Of a stretch of DNA of 64,000 nucleotides, positions 26,033 through 38,700 are shown in pieces. The notes below the pieces were generated by a model. That model ran no database searches, was not told where the DNA came from, and worked only from the letters and a program-made list of their open reading frames with translations. Source of the stretch: Struthio camelus (Eukaryota; Chordata; Aves; Struthioniformes; Struthionidae); the NCBI RefSeq assembly GCF_040807025.1, contig NC_090951.1, positions 4,340,001 through 4,404,000 of the forward strand, written 5' to 3'. The position numbers were made by a program, and so were the translations under genes. Within the stretch, counting starts at the first letter, position 1, and every line of letters starts with the position of its first letter.

Positions 26033-29000
26033 CTGCAGGCAGAGCACAGAGCCCCTTAGACCTCCCCGTGAGAGAAGCCAGGATCGCCTGATAGCGAATC
26101 GCAGGCCGTGCACACCCATGTACACATGCACAGGCAGTATCCATTGGTAGCAAAGCCTCCAGATTGCCAGTCATACCCTTTGCAACCACAACCAACAGTA
26201 ACTTGCTTGGCTTTGCTTTGGATGCTGGTGTTTTCCACTGCTTCAGTGAACTGAAACATTTCAAGCCACATAACCGCAGTGCACTCATGAAGACTGAACA
26301 ATTGCTACTACTTTTCTTGCTATGTACAGACAAACCTTGTGGGAATGTGAGATATATGCTTTTAAGGGCATATGCTTTTAAGGTAGAGCAACCTCCCCGG
26401 CCACATATCTGAAGAACGTGGTTCAAAGCTGGTGCCCCCACAACACAGTGGAAAGTACATCATTAGCATCAATAATTAGAAAGTAGCGGGGAGAGAGCAG
26501 AGACAGAAAGGATGACTGCTTCAGGCATGTGACGAAGGTGTCAGTGATAAAAGTCTGCTGCGCGGCAGCTGGAGGAGAGGGAAGCAGCTCTCGCAAAAGG
26601 TCAGCTTAGTTCTCCTAAGCCTGGGTCGTTCTCTGAATTGCCCTCTGAAGAGGCCCATTGCTTTCTACCAGCTACGGAGGGGTGCAGGAAGATCCACCTT
26701 CTAAATTAGGCACCCAAAATTAGGTCATATGAATGCCCTCTGTCATGGCCTCTGTTTGCACTCGCTCATTTGGGGCAGGAATAGCTCTGCCCCTGCCAGG
26801 CCAGGGCCATGTGTGTACACTGCTGAAAATCCGCCTTTAAAGTTCTCCCTTAACCACCAGACTTGCTGCCCTCTTAATCGTCCTAATTTGAGGCACAGCT
26901 TGGGGAAAAAAAAAAAGAAAAAGAGACACTTGAAAAGACCCAGATGACACTGTTTACATCTTGCTCGGAGCTGGAATGTGTGCGCAGTCTGTCCTGACCT
27001 GGGCACTCGCTGCAGGACGGTTTTATGAAATTATCGTTCCTCTGGGAACGTGTTTTTCCCTCCAGAGGAGCCGATCTTGTGCTACAGTGACCTGGGCAAA
27101 GTTTTTGGGACAAGTAGCATCCCACCCCGCAGGCAAGCAAGACAGGACTGAGCAAAACGCAGCTGCTATTGTAGGGAGCAATAAGAAAACCTTCGAGAAA
27201 ATTACTCAAAGGGGAGGAATTGGCATGAAAGGAAGGACACTAACGCGGACAGTCTAGAGAAAGTTAGTCTAAAGTATAATGCATAAAAATAGCTTTGGAT
27301 CATCCCCACACAACATGTGTGTATACAGAGTGAGAGACAGAGAGAATGTTATTTTTGTGTATGAATACACATCAAAAATTTATAGTGAAAATATTTGCTA
27401 TTCAATAAAAATTGTAATTAAGAGCCAAAAAATAAAAAAAGCCAAAACAGCTTTAGCTTTTCAAAAACTAGACACTTTTTTAGCTAGGGAATGAAGTCTT
27501 TAAAAAGACTCTATTAAAAACTTACATATTCATGCTTTCAGCAAAAAAAAAGTTTTTTTTTCCATAATTGTTTCTGGATGAAGAGATATTTAAATTTTCT
27601 TAAAAATTTTTAATCATGCTAGTGACTTGTCAGTTTTTTTTTTTAAATTAACCACTTATTTTCTTGTGCTGTCCACTGGACAAGGTCAAGTGCTGCTGTG
27701 ACTTGTGTCATACAGACACGAAAGTCAGTCTTCCTTCCCTCACCCCCCCCCCCCAAAATGTTTTAATCTACATGTCACCTTCTAATACAGGGACGAATAA
27801 ATAAGTAGATGGTAGTGAGATGGAGGTAACATGAGAAGAAAAATGACAGAATGTGACTCTTTCTTAGGTCATAATGATGGAAAATTACCTGTTCCCAAAA
27901 ATCCATGAGAGATGCTCCCAGATCTGACCTTTGTCAGTAGGAAACATAGTCTACGTCTGAGGTGCTTAAAGGTGATTTGCATTGATTTTCTTAGTCTTAT
28001 AGCTCTTGATAATTAAGTACCAAATAAACTGTAGTAGAATACTCTTTCTATGGTAACTCTTCTTACTGCTAAACATTTATGTGTCTGTTGCTCCATCCAT
28101 TCGTTGTTGTTTTTGAACGAGCATGTGATCATAAACAAATGCTCAGTGTGTGCTGGATTCCATTAAAAAATTGCACAACAGAAATAAAGATAAGAAAGCC
28201 AATTTTTCTCCTCACTCCACCCTTGCTTTCTCTACTGACTTCAGAGGAATCGAGCCAAGAGCATAGAATTTGGGTCTCCAATGGACTCTTTGTTCCTCAG
28301 CTGAGTCTAGATTGCAAAATGTCCCCTGAAACTGGAAAGCATTTACTCACCAGAGAAGCCTTTTTCCTCCTTATGTCAGTAGGACATGCAAGGAACTGCT
28401 TGCTGGGGAGAGGAAGAAATTCATAATCTGGCCCCAAATCCAGTTTTACTTGGGGAAGAACCATCGGCTCCGGACATGTGAGGGCCCGTGGAAGCTAATG
28501 AGCTAAACTGTGCCCTCACTTGTACACATGAAAACATCAACAAGCGCATAGGCTACAGTTCAGCTGGGTAGCTATAAATCAGGACAGACTGTGAGCATAT
28601 ATAGCTAAAAGTCTAGCCCCAGTAGGTAGTCATGTGTCTTTTCCAACAGGAATGGCATTGACTGGAAAAAATAAAAAATAAAAATGAAAAATAAAGAAAA
28701 GGAAAGTCCTCAGCCAGTATGCCCATATTAATTCTAACGGCTAATTTTATATTAATAATGTTAATTATAAAACCAAGTCACCGACTAAGGATGAATTCCA
28801 AATGCGAATTAGCACAGAGGAGAGCGAATGCACAACAAATACCACGTGTGCGGGAAGACTGTGTTGGCGTGACTTTCAACCCTGCCCAGGATTTGAGGAA
28901 CATCTGGGTTTTTTCCTGGACTGCTCTCTACTACAAAAGGCAGAGGTAAGCCAGGCTCCCTCCCTGCTCACTTCCTTGCCTGTGAAATCAGCTGAGAACT

Positions 29001-29559
29001 GGAGACTATCTACTTCAGCCCTGCTGGACACAAGTCACCAACCCGCTCAGAGTTGAGTCGAGCTTCATTTAACTCTGAGCTCAGCGCTGTGCTGAGATGG
29101 GCTTGTGAGATGGATCTGATCCAAGTCCAACTGGCTCACAACAACTGAAACAAACTCCCAACTGTCCTCACCACCTCGGTTAGAGATGCTCAGAGGTAGA
29201 TACTCATTGCCACAGAGCGGCTCCTAGTCCAGGCCAACGCAATAGCTCTGAGACTTCTCCTGGAGGGATGCAGCTGCTGACATACAAGCCCAGACCATAA
29301 CTCATCTTGATCTTGCACGGGTCCTGGGCTGAACCGAAGACCTGCCGTTGCAGCCAGGGTCCTCACTGGGACTGTTAGTGGGATACGCACAGGCAGAGAG
29401 ATCTGGGTTTCAATGCGAGAGTGCAGCCTGCCCACCAAGGACAAGATTATCCCAGCAGCTTCAGCAGTTTTATGGGGATCAAGCTCGTAGTCAGAATGCT
29501 TTAGCTTTATGCGCCCAGAAATCAGAGCCGGTCTTGGCTCTGGTGCGTGGACTTTGCAG

Positions 29560-29760
29560 CTAACAGAGACGCAGCCCACGCGTCGAGTTGCACGTGCTGG
29601 GCCGGAATGCAAACAGCATGTAAATGTGACTTTAGGACAAGCATAACGCGCTCCAACTAGCTGCCCAAAAACCGCCGCTGCAAAACGCAGGCATGCAAAT
29701 GCCAAGCCGGAGCTGGGCTAGCGCCGAGAGCTGGGCCACGCGCGAGTCACACCAACCAGA
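29560..29760. promoter_or_regulatory. CpG-rich patch with octamer in intron 1
   Basis: CpG dinucleotides are clustered here (ACGCGTCGAG, TAACGCGCTCC, ACCGCCGCTG, GCGCCGAG, CACGCGCGAGTC) against a CpG-poor background. A perfect octamer ATGCAAAT sits at 29693-29700 and an octamer-like ATGCAAAC at about 29607. It could be an internal enhancer or alternative promoter. This is inference from composition and motifs. Confidence 0.3.
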
Positions 29761-31576
29761 AAGGCCAGAGCTCCTGGCAAGCATGCGTGCTCACAGCACA
29801 GCCGGGCACTGCACCCTCTGCCAGGCAAAATAGCTCTGATGGCTTTTTCATGGGCTGCAGTAAGGTCAGGCTGCGGCTGGGCTGGGAATGGGGTTCCCCA
29901 AGGTCGCGCCAGTGCCCCAAGGATCGGCACAGCGCCTGCAGACTGGGACAGCAAAGCGAGCACCACCACGGGAGCAAGTGTCAGCTGACACCCGGCCAGA
30001 GAATCAGTGCAATATATTAAGCAAAATGACAACTCTGACAAGAGTGTGAGGAAACAGGTATTAGCAGCACATAAAAACAAAGTGAGAATACGCCTTGTAA
30101 TGGCAGCCAAGGTAAAGGAAACGAGTTTACATCAAATGGGAAAATTTCTGCAGTTACAGCATGTATTTTGGAAAGGAAAGACGGGATTAGCCTTGATTTT
30201 CATTTGTTTCCTTTTGCCATTCTTTCTCTTTGAAACAGACAATTTTTTATACTCTTCCTCCACTCCAATAATGGGTTCTATTCTTTATTTTTGAATTAAT
30301 CTCAAAATATTTGGCAAATTACGGGCTACTTAAAGGTAGAGAATCCAAAATATATGTTTAAGTGTAACTTAAAACTCTAGCAGCTTTCTGAAACAGCAAG
30401 CTTAACACCAGAAGTGCTCCACACCATTAATCAAACCAAAATGTTGATGAAAAAATATCCCAAAGAGGGACATAATTCACTTTAAAAAAGCATTGCCTTA
30501 TTTGAAAATATTCCATTTTTCACAAAAAAAAATCGCTCAGGATGTAGGAAATGCTCCTAAATCCATTAAAATACTTATTATACTCCATCCTGTTTGTGTT
30601 CACATATAGGGCAAAACTACCATTAGATTTGTAAGGGAGATAGATACATAATAATCTTACACACTGAGAAAGACATGGCTTAAGACAACATATTATTTTT
30701 TACAAACAATACCTAAGGGGAGCTTATTTCTTGATTTTAACAATTTTTAAAAACCTTTCTGGAACTACAGAGTATTTATGTGAACTGCCCTTTGGGGGAA
30801 TCTATGCAAACTGAACTCTGTTGATCAGTAGAATATTTCGATACATGGATATTTCAGGTCTTTTTTGAAACTATTTTTACAAACTGTAGAAGAGGACACT
30901 TACCCAAGACAAACAAGCTAATTTCAAAACAGCTAGTTCCTGAGAGAACCAGTTACTCATTAACAGTTAGGCAAATAACCCAATACTGATCTAGGTAAAC
31001 TTCAGAAAAACTGAACCTGTCAGTTCCACTGAACGAAATAAAGTCAAGAGCCCCAGATTTTGGTAGTTTAATTTGCAAAAATATAGTGAATTTTTGAGAA
31101 AACTTGTACCACAGTAAAAAGCAAAAAGTATCCTATTGTTCAGAAATGAAGTGCAACATCTGTGTTGAATAACATTTCTGGAGTAGGACAGCGGATGGAA
31201 ACCTTTCGGCAAAAATAATAAGAAATAAGATCCAGTCAATGTAGCAATGGCAAAAAAGATTCAAAAATCCTTTACTGAGGGACAGACAGAGCTTTTCTTG
31301 GAGCTGTTTTTAAATTCAGATTTCTCTGGGCCTTTTAACATTGCTTATCTACTGACATCCTCCATATCCCAAATAAATAAGTCTAACCATTTCAGGTCAT
31401 GAGCAAAAGCCATTGTGAAACCTGCATTTCTTTTGATGAGACAATTAATGAGCAAATGCGAGATAGATAGTGAAAAGCCCTTCTTAATAGCGTTAAGATT
31501 CTTAAAGAATTAAATGAAACGTTGCCAAAACGCTCAGAAGGCATTGCTAACTTTGCAGTCTTATTCAGTTACACAG

Positions 31577-31599
31577 TTAGTCATATGTTATATGACTAA
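31577..31599. repeat. Perfect inverted repeat, 10-base arms
   Basis: TTAGTCATAT, a 3-base spacer GTT, then ATATGACTAA, an exact reverse complement. Each arm contains TGACTAA, a variant AP-1-type heptamer. It lies in intron 1, about 720 bases downstream of exon 1 in gene orientation. Confidence 0.85.
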
Positions 31600-32316
31600 A
31601 ATGTCCTTTATTTTTCAGGCAGTGAATATTTAATGTCATGGAATAGTACTTGCTTTAAGTCAGACTGCATTTCACTATTCAAATTCCAAATATCATGCAG
31701 TATGTTTTACCTCTGTGAACAAAGTGGAAGCGATTGTATGTAAAAACTTACGCCTCACAGCCAATTTCGGCATGTGTTCTAAAGGCTTTTGGACAATCTT
31801 GGTAGCAAAAATATAAGAAAAGTACTCATTTGGATATTGCTGCTCAATCTATGTACCTACTAACAAGTAAAATCAGACGGATGGTCAGTTGTGTCAGTAA
31901 CAATACCGATGGCGTCTTTTCCAAGAATAAAATCTGAACCTCAGTCATAAACGGGAACGGAATGCAATTTTAAATGACGAAATATTAACAACAGTGTCTC
32001 TCATAAGTCATACAGGGGGATGAACTTATGGTGTTCTGTCAAGAGCTCCACCAAAATTTTCTGTACCTTGTAGGCTCTTCAGGACATGACGCTTACTACA
32101 CTAAGGGACGAAATAACTCAAAATACGACCCTTAAGGGAAGGGGTCCCATTTCAGCCCAAATATAACTGCAGACGCAACAGCAGTTGACAGGTCAGCTGC
32201 TTAAATATTACCCCTTCCACCCTTTGCCCTGCACCTCCTATCCGCCTTTTCTAGGCGTTCAGCTTTTTGACAAGGGTAGTAGAGGTTATTCAAGAGGAAG
32301 TGAACAGAAGTCTCAC

Positions 32317-32431
32317 CAGTGTTATTCGGAAGCACCCGCAGGTTTTCAAATTCCAGCATGGTATAAGATGAATCCAAGGAGTCGACATAATCAGGCATAT
32401 CCATGTCCATGATGGACTGACAAAGCTTCAT
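32317..32431 (-). CDS. HNF4B: HNF4B exon 1 (start codon, A/B domain)
   Basis: This encodes residues 1-38: MKLCQSIMDMDMPDYVDSLD, then SSYTMLEFENLRVLPNNT, with donor GTGAGA below 32317. It parallels the P1-promoter start of HNF4A (the MDMADY and TLEFEN blocks). The ATG at 32429-32431 has A at -3, and an in-frame TGA lies 12 bases upstream of it (32441-32443), so the frame cannot extend further 5' in this exon. Met8, Met10 and Met12 are possible internal starts, but Met1 matches the family. The exon ends in phase 1 and joins exon 2 to make Glu39. Confidence 0.95.
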
Positions 32432-32720
32432 TATTACTTGTCAACGGCAAGGGAAGAGGCAAAAACAGCCCTGCTGTCAATCACGGCCAAGGTTTCCTCC
32501 ACAAAGAGAGACACCCCAGCCCTTGAAATGACAAATCATTACCCAGCTCTGCCCGCAGTCCCCTCCCCGTGCCAGGAGAGAAGGGATGAAGCCTTTCTTT
32601 CTCTCTCACGCGCAGTCCCCTCCCTTCCCGGGGTGCATCTGGGCTCTGAGTCTTGATAATATTATGCAGATAAAGCCTAGACTCAAACAACTTGGATTGC
32701 ATCTTTGGGTCAATACAGCC
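32432..32720 (-). promoter_or_regulatory. HNF4B: HNF4B 5' UTR and proximal promoter candidate
   Basis: Sequence immediately 5' of the start codon. It contains C/T-rich Sp1-like blocks (CCCCTCCCC and CCCTCCCTTCCCGGGG, about 32568-32635). Two GATA-type motifs are present: GATAA at 32655-32659 and AGATAA at 32668-32673. A nuclear-receptor half-site GGGTCA lies at 32707-32712. No TATA box was identified. The transcription start cannot be placed, and the regulatory role is inferred from position and motifs. Confidence 0.35.
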
Positions 32721-35700
32721 TGGTTTATGGCTGTCCCTGTGCAAACATTTTGAAAAGGGCTATGGAGAGGCATTCACACACATGAGCTGCTCTTCCAGGG
32801 CAGAGCAGTGGTCATGTCAAATAACGCTCGTGCTGCATCAATACTACCTTTCTCCGCTACCAGCTACCAGGCCTTGGGGAAAGACTGAGTGATGTCACTT
32901 GAAGCTGGAGAAGAAAATGAGTCAGCGTCACAGCTGGCTAACGGATAAAGGTAGGTCGGCACTCAGAGCCTGTGGCACTGCCAAGAGGCATCAGATGCAA
33001 TGGTGCTCACCGGATCACGCCTTGAGGTACTGAAGGCAAAAATGAGGGCTTGTCACAGCTAGCTTAATGCTTTCACCTTCCCCAGCAGGCTGAGAAAATG
33101 CAGCGTCACCCTCATCGACCATCCGCGGTCCCTATCACCCAGGTCTTCACCCTACTGGCCCCAGGCCAGCCACGGTGTCACAAAGCTCCCACCGAGCCAG
33201 AGCTTGGTTGCAGCTGTAGGCTGTTAGGGCAGAAGGTTTCAAGCAATGGCAAGCAATGAAAATGGAAAAGGCTAGAAGTAACCAGATAGACTCCCAAGCA
33301 GGTGTGTGGTGGTGCATTTCATGCTGACCCATGCCGGGCTTTTCTGGGAAAGTCCCATCTCATGGAAGTGCAATTCCAGTTTCTCCCACAAGACTCTGGG
33401 TTTTTTTGATTTACTGAACTTCACACAGAAAGTTCTTTCATTGTTGAAAGTCATGAGTTTTACTGCAAAAGACTGGAAATAAAACACAGTCATGCATTTC
33501 GCTAATACGATATAGCTTGAAGTGGTTGGTTTACTCCTGGTTTCATCTTCCAGACACCTTCCTTGACATTACCGTACCCTCTCCAGTGACGCTGTCGTGT
33601 GTCAGAGATCCTTTCCTTTCCATGAGCTGTTCTGTGAGATCCAGTTCAACATCCTGTTGAACCTGGAGGAAAGAAGAGTCTTGAGAAATAGAGAGATGTG
33701 TTGCCAGAAAAAGAGCCTTGGCCAAAAGGACAGGCTTGCCAGACTGCCTGAACTCTCACTGAACCAAGAAGTAGGGCGGCTCCCTGTATCCTAGCAAATG
33801 CCAAATTGCAAGAAATATCCCCAAACTGGTTTTTGAAATGTCTTAGATACATTCATTTTGATTTCGTCTACATAATCCCGATGTTACATGCAGGCTGCCA
33901 GGATTTGTCTGCATCCTGCGGACATGTAGTAAGTAGACTTTGCAACATGTTAACTGTAGATGGGCTTTTCCCCTATAAAGATTGGATGCAGGAACATTTA
34001 GCTTTATTTCCTTATCATTTGTGGGGCATAAAATAATTTCATGTGCAATAGATATTTTTTTCCTTTCCTTTTTTAAGAACACGTTGTAATTAGTGGTGCA
34101 CAAATGACTCCTTGGTTAGATAAGAAGTTATGTTTTTATCCTTGGACTATGCCCCCAATGCCAGCATCAGCTAAGTTAGCATCTGATTAGTCGTTCTTGT
34201 CTCTTACTCAATGTCGGTAGTGATTGTGTCTATTAATCTGGCACATTTTTGTGAACTGAGCTACGTGCACAATCCTGCCTGATTCTCAGCACTCTGCTAC
34301 TCTCGCAGTTGCACAGGGACACTCAGATTGATTCCTACAATTCCAGTGGGATTTGTATGGGTTCCTGGCCATTAAAATAACCCTACTGGTACTCACCATG
34401 CTTTCGGAGAGTTGTGGCCCAGAGAGAAGGTGCTGGGCTCAGAGGCCTGAGGTCAGCAGGCATTAGGTTTCTTAGTCCCTCGATCCAAAGCGAGGGTTAA
34501 GGCTCATTTCCAAAGACTGCTGGGCAATGAGGACTCACTCAAACAGTTCTTGTTCTGGGAAAGACAAAAGGTTATAGTACAAATTTCTCAGCTCAGGACC
34601 AGGCTTTCAACACCACTTCCATACTGATGACCACAACTGACTTGTTATTGAAGGTGGTGCTGCAGTGATACTACATCAACATTTCTATGTATCATCTCAA
34701 ACAGATGTCAGCATGCTGTTCCAAACCAGTCAAGCACAAAAGCAGCCCTGAACTTTATTGAAGTTTTGCTGAGATCTGAACAATTTCTTCTCTTTCCCTG
34801 TTTTCATACTGCACTTTCTGAGTCACTGCTGCAATTAGACTAAGCCCTTTGAAGCTGAGACTGAGCTTTATTAATGTTAGGAGAGATCTAGCTTGCTTCG
34901 AGGTGCCTTCACGTTCAGTCAGCCCCATTCATTATCATGAAGAGGACACCTGTCCTAACCAAGAGCAAGACGATCTCTGACTGACTTCTTCATTATCTTA
35001 CAGATATTTTACCTGACAGAGGAGGCTGGCTGGGGAGCTGAGCCTCCAGTTGTCCTCAAGCAAGTGTTAGACATCTGCCCTTCAAAAAAGCTCCCTTTGA
35101 TGTAGGAACCAGGCAGGTGGCAGGTGGGGGACGGCTGGTGCTTGCTTGGCTCTGAGAGCTGCAGGCAGCTCCAGAGAGGCAACGAGCCACCATCCCCTTC
35201 ACTCTTCCCACCAGCATCCCCCAGGGAGTCCATGTCACGCATGTCAGCCTACACTGGTCTACACAGGTGGAAACACGTGACAAGCATGCAAAAAGCACTT
35301 GGGGGACAGGAGAAACCACAAAGTCTTCATGGAAAGGGACATCACTGAGGAAGGACTAAGGTGGAGATTTAGATTCTTTAGATCTGCTGTGTACCACAGA
35401 GGAAACTTTCTTTTCTTTTCATCAGGGGTGAGGTTGACCAACAGCACTCTGCTGCAACGCTGTTTCCAGGCTTGAGCTCTACCGCAGGTCAGACACCTGG
35501 CAGCTCTCTTAGTGTACAGGTAAAAGCTGGATAGTATAATGTTGCCTTCCCAGTTTTCAAATAGATATCAATTGTTCTCCATATGGAGATACGCCTCTTT
35601 CTAATATGTTTTCCATTTATTCCTTTTTTTTGACTGCCCACAGCTGCATTTCAGTGAGGCTAGAGATAGCTGGAGGGGGCTGGAGAAAGGGGAAAAGGAA

Positions 35701-38700
35701 GGAAAAAGTAGAGTTATGTTTAATAAAAATAATCCAATTTTTCAAAGATAGTGCTCTGAGAATGAATCAATGTGGTTTCTTATATATACTGTGGAGAGGA
35801 CGGAGGGCAAGCTCTGAGAAGCACATGGTTTCAATAAGACAACATGCTAATTCCTAGAAATAAAAACGGATGCCTTTGGAATTGTTTGTTAGACAAGGTA
35901 AAGCACAGAAAAGATAAGAACTCTGGTTAATTAAGACAGAATATTAAATACCGAGAGCATGCTGTTAGGAGCAACGTTTCTTTGGCAAGGTAAGTGGTGT
36001 GAGTAGATATTTTCAAGCTATGCCATCTGTGGATCCTATTTTTTGAAGGAAAGTGAGATTATACTGCACATTTAAAAGCCTTACTACCACAGGTTTGAAG
36101 ATTTTCTCCATTTGAAAAGAGCACAAATATGAATCTCTCCTGACCTTGTAGTGTCTGTGAGTATAAATTCACCAATGTCCGTATGGATCTCAGATACCAG
36201 AAACAGTGCTGGCCATAAAATTACCTACTTAAAGAGATGGTGTCTGGATAAACACCATCTTTTAGCAGTGTATAATTAGGAACACTATGCTGCTGAAATT
36301 ATGAACAGTGTGAAATCAAATCATTAGCATATAATCACAACCGCAGACATGACAAATTTATCCAGATCAGATGTCTATTAAATCAGTTCCCTCCTTTCTT
36401 GAGTGTAATTTCTTATGGTATGATGCACATAACACTGAACGAGACTTGTGATGAAGCTAGCAGCAAAATCTCTGTAGACATCGTCATGTATTTGTTATTA
36501 CTACAAACATTTCCAGTGCTATGATTTTTACTACATAGTGAGGGGCTGATTGGTCTTGTGATTATATCTCCTAAAAGAGTTTTATCGGCGTGGTGAGTTT
36601 CTGTAAACTAAAAACAGTTTAAGAAAAGTCTGGAGCACCATCTTTGTTTTTCTAAAAAAGGTCGGACCGACTAATTTACTATGCTCTAAACTTAATGCAC
36701 TTTTAAAAGTAGGACAGCAGTCACACCAGGATCTTCCTTCCCATCACGGTAGTGGCCTCTTGGCAGGGGGATACAGGGGTTCCTGCTGGCCGCCGGGCCA
36801 CGTCCCATGGGGGCCTGGTGCAGGCACATCCTCCAGCTATGGCCCTGCCTCCCCGTCCCTGCTGCGTAAGCTCAAAAAACATGCAGGGCGGATGGAAAAA
36901 TGTGAGTTACCGTTTGCGAAGGCTTCAGAATACAACCAGGGAATGACAGGCATCACGGCGATACAGACCACTGTTGCTTCCAGCTTCATCCACTTCGTGG
37001 GTTTGCCTCCAGCAGAGACAAATTACTCAACCAAAGCCAAATGATCTAATTACTCCAGTTCTGCAAAAGGGCTCTATGTAAGTGAACAAGGATGGGGAAA
37101 GGAGCTATGGCTCCAGTCTTACCTCCTACTCTTGGTAGATCTTAGGGCAGTGAATATGCCACGAAAGAGAGTTTAGAAGACCCCTTTGAGGTAGACCTGG
37201 GCAAGCAGTTGAGCACTACTTTTGAGTATGGCTGTGAAATCGGAAAGAGAAATGGGATTTTGCTAAGCACAGAGGGGCTGAGATCTGAGGATCTTCAGCT
37301 CACCTGTGATACAAACCACGTAGCAAAGCTGGCAAGCGTCAGTGCCAGTGGGACGTCTGATGGCCCAGAAACACAGACTAGACAAGAATGCCAGCAGAGA
37401 AGAAGCTGGCTCTCTGCTTTCTGGGACCACACTGACTGCTCATTTCAGTTCTTATTATCATCTCTGGCATTTTTCTCCCTTCTGTGCAATGGAAAGGGAC
37501 AACTACTGAGACAGGGTTTGGGTTTTCTTACACATGACCATGCACACAAGGCGGATTGCTCTTCCCCTCGCTACATGCGAGGTCAGCAGGGGGATTGCTG
37601 AGGAATTGCTCGGAGCCAAAGAGTCTCCTAAAAGTTGCCTTCTTTTCCTGTAGTGGCTCAGACTCACTCAGGGACATGGGGCTCGGCGCAGCACAGCACT
37701 CTGCTCAGTCTCCTCTCAAGCCATTTGCTTAATGCTGTAGCTCTCAGAAGGTCACGCCACCCTCAGGTAATAGCACTCCCATTTAATCTAATGGCAAATG
37801 ATCAAGTAGTAACATGTCCCAAAAAACAGTTAGCCAAAACCCTCACTAAATCTTGGCTTTAGCTCGGTGGCAGTTTTGCATTAATGCTCCTTTCATCCCC
37901 TGCCAGAAACCCACACTTCAGTAGTAGCAGCTCAGCTCTAGCTCAAAGTCCTCCTGACATGACAGAGATCCTTCAGAGTCCAAACTCATCAAGTTTGGGG
38001 TTGTTCAGAGAGAGAGAGAGCAAATTTCTGGAGCAGGGCCAATGACCAGGCCAGTGAGTCACATCCTGATGTGGTGAACACAGCCTGAGTCAGGACATGT
38101 GCTGTCTTCAGTTTGACTTGCAGTTCAGTGTCTACAGGAGGGATGACATTAGTTGTACAACCTTCTTCGAGTCCCAGTGCTGGAGATGGGATAATATCGC
38201 CCATTGTGCAGGAAGATACTTCCTTTGCTGGAGAAACAGAGACAATGAAGGTGGAGCACTGAACAGTACCTGTTGCAAAAAAAAGAAAAAAAAAAACGAA
38301 CTCTGACTGACTATGTTATTTTGAACCAGAAGGAAAAGGGTTGAAAAATGTTACATAAGGAGATTCTAGTTTTCCTCTTTCTGCATGCGCTACCAACAAT
38401 CATCTTCCAAAGCTTCAAATGCTATTTGGGCTGTGGGATTACTGACAGGTGCAAAATTTGTTCAGGCGAAAGGATCCTTCTGTATGTTCATGACTTGCTT
38501 GCTTCAGTCCTGGGGCCGGAGCCCCAGGGATGGATACTTGTCCTAGCATAATGGCACAGGCAGGGACCATGCAACCACATAGATTTCAGTGTTTTGAGGA
38601 AGTAATCTGCCTCACTGGCAACCTTTACCACAGTTTCTCCCCAGGCATCACACGTTCTTATCACGTGAACCAAGTGGGTAAAAGCAAAAAGTGTGATGAT

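Larger units (their letters stand above)
26033..32316 (-). other. HNF4B: HNF4B intron 1
   Basis: A 6.3 kb intron. It holds a 14-base direct tandem repeat at 26354-26383, an AT-rich stretch around 27270-27660, and a 12-base C-run at 27743-27754. It also holds a possible old repeat fragment near 28225-28280 (CTACTGACTTCAGAGGAATC ... AGAATTTGGG), an A-rich stretch at 28668-28705, a CpG-rich patch at about 29560-29760 with an octamer, and a perfect inverted repeat at 31577-31599. No coding exon was recognised. Confidence 0.85.

Noticed and set aside
26033-26441. In-frame extension of HNF4B exon 2 upstream of the acceptor
   Set aside because: A CTGCCTGCAG acceptor and phase match with exon 1 place the boundary at 26032. 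The extension has no HNF4 similarity.
29190-30110. Two - strand ORFs (171 and 130 codons) in intron 1 as a gene
   Set aside because: They lie in CpG/GC-rich DNA, where stop codons are rare, and show no domain. The CpG patch itself is reported instead.
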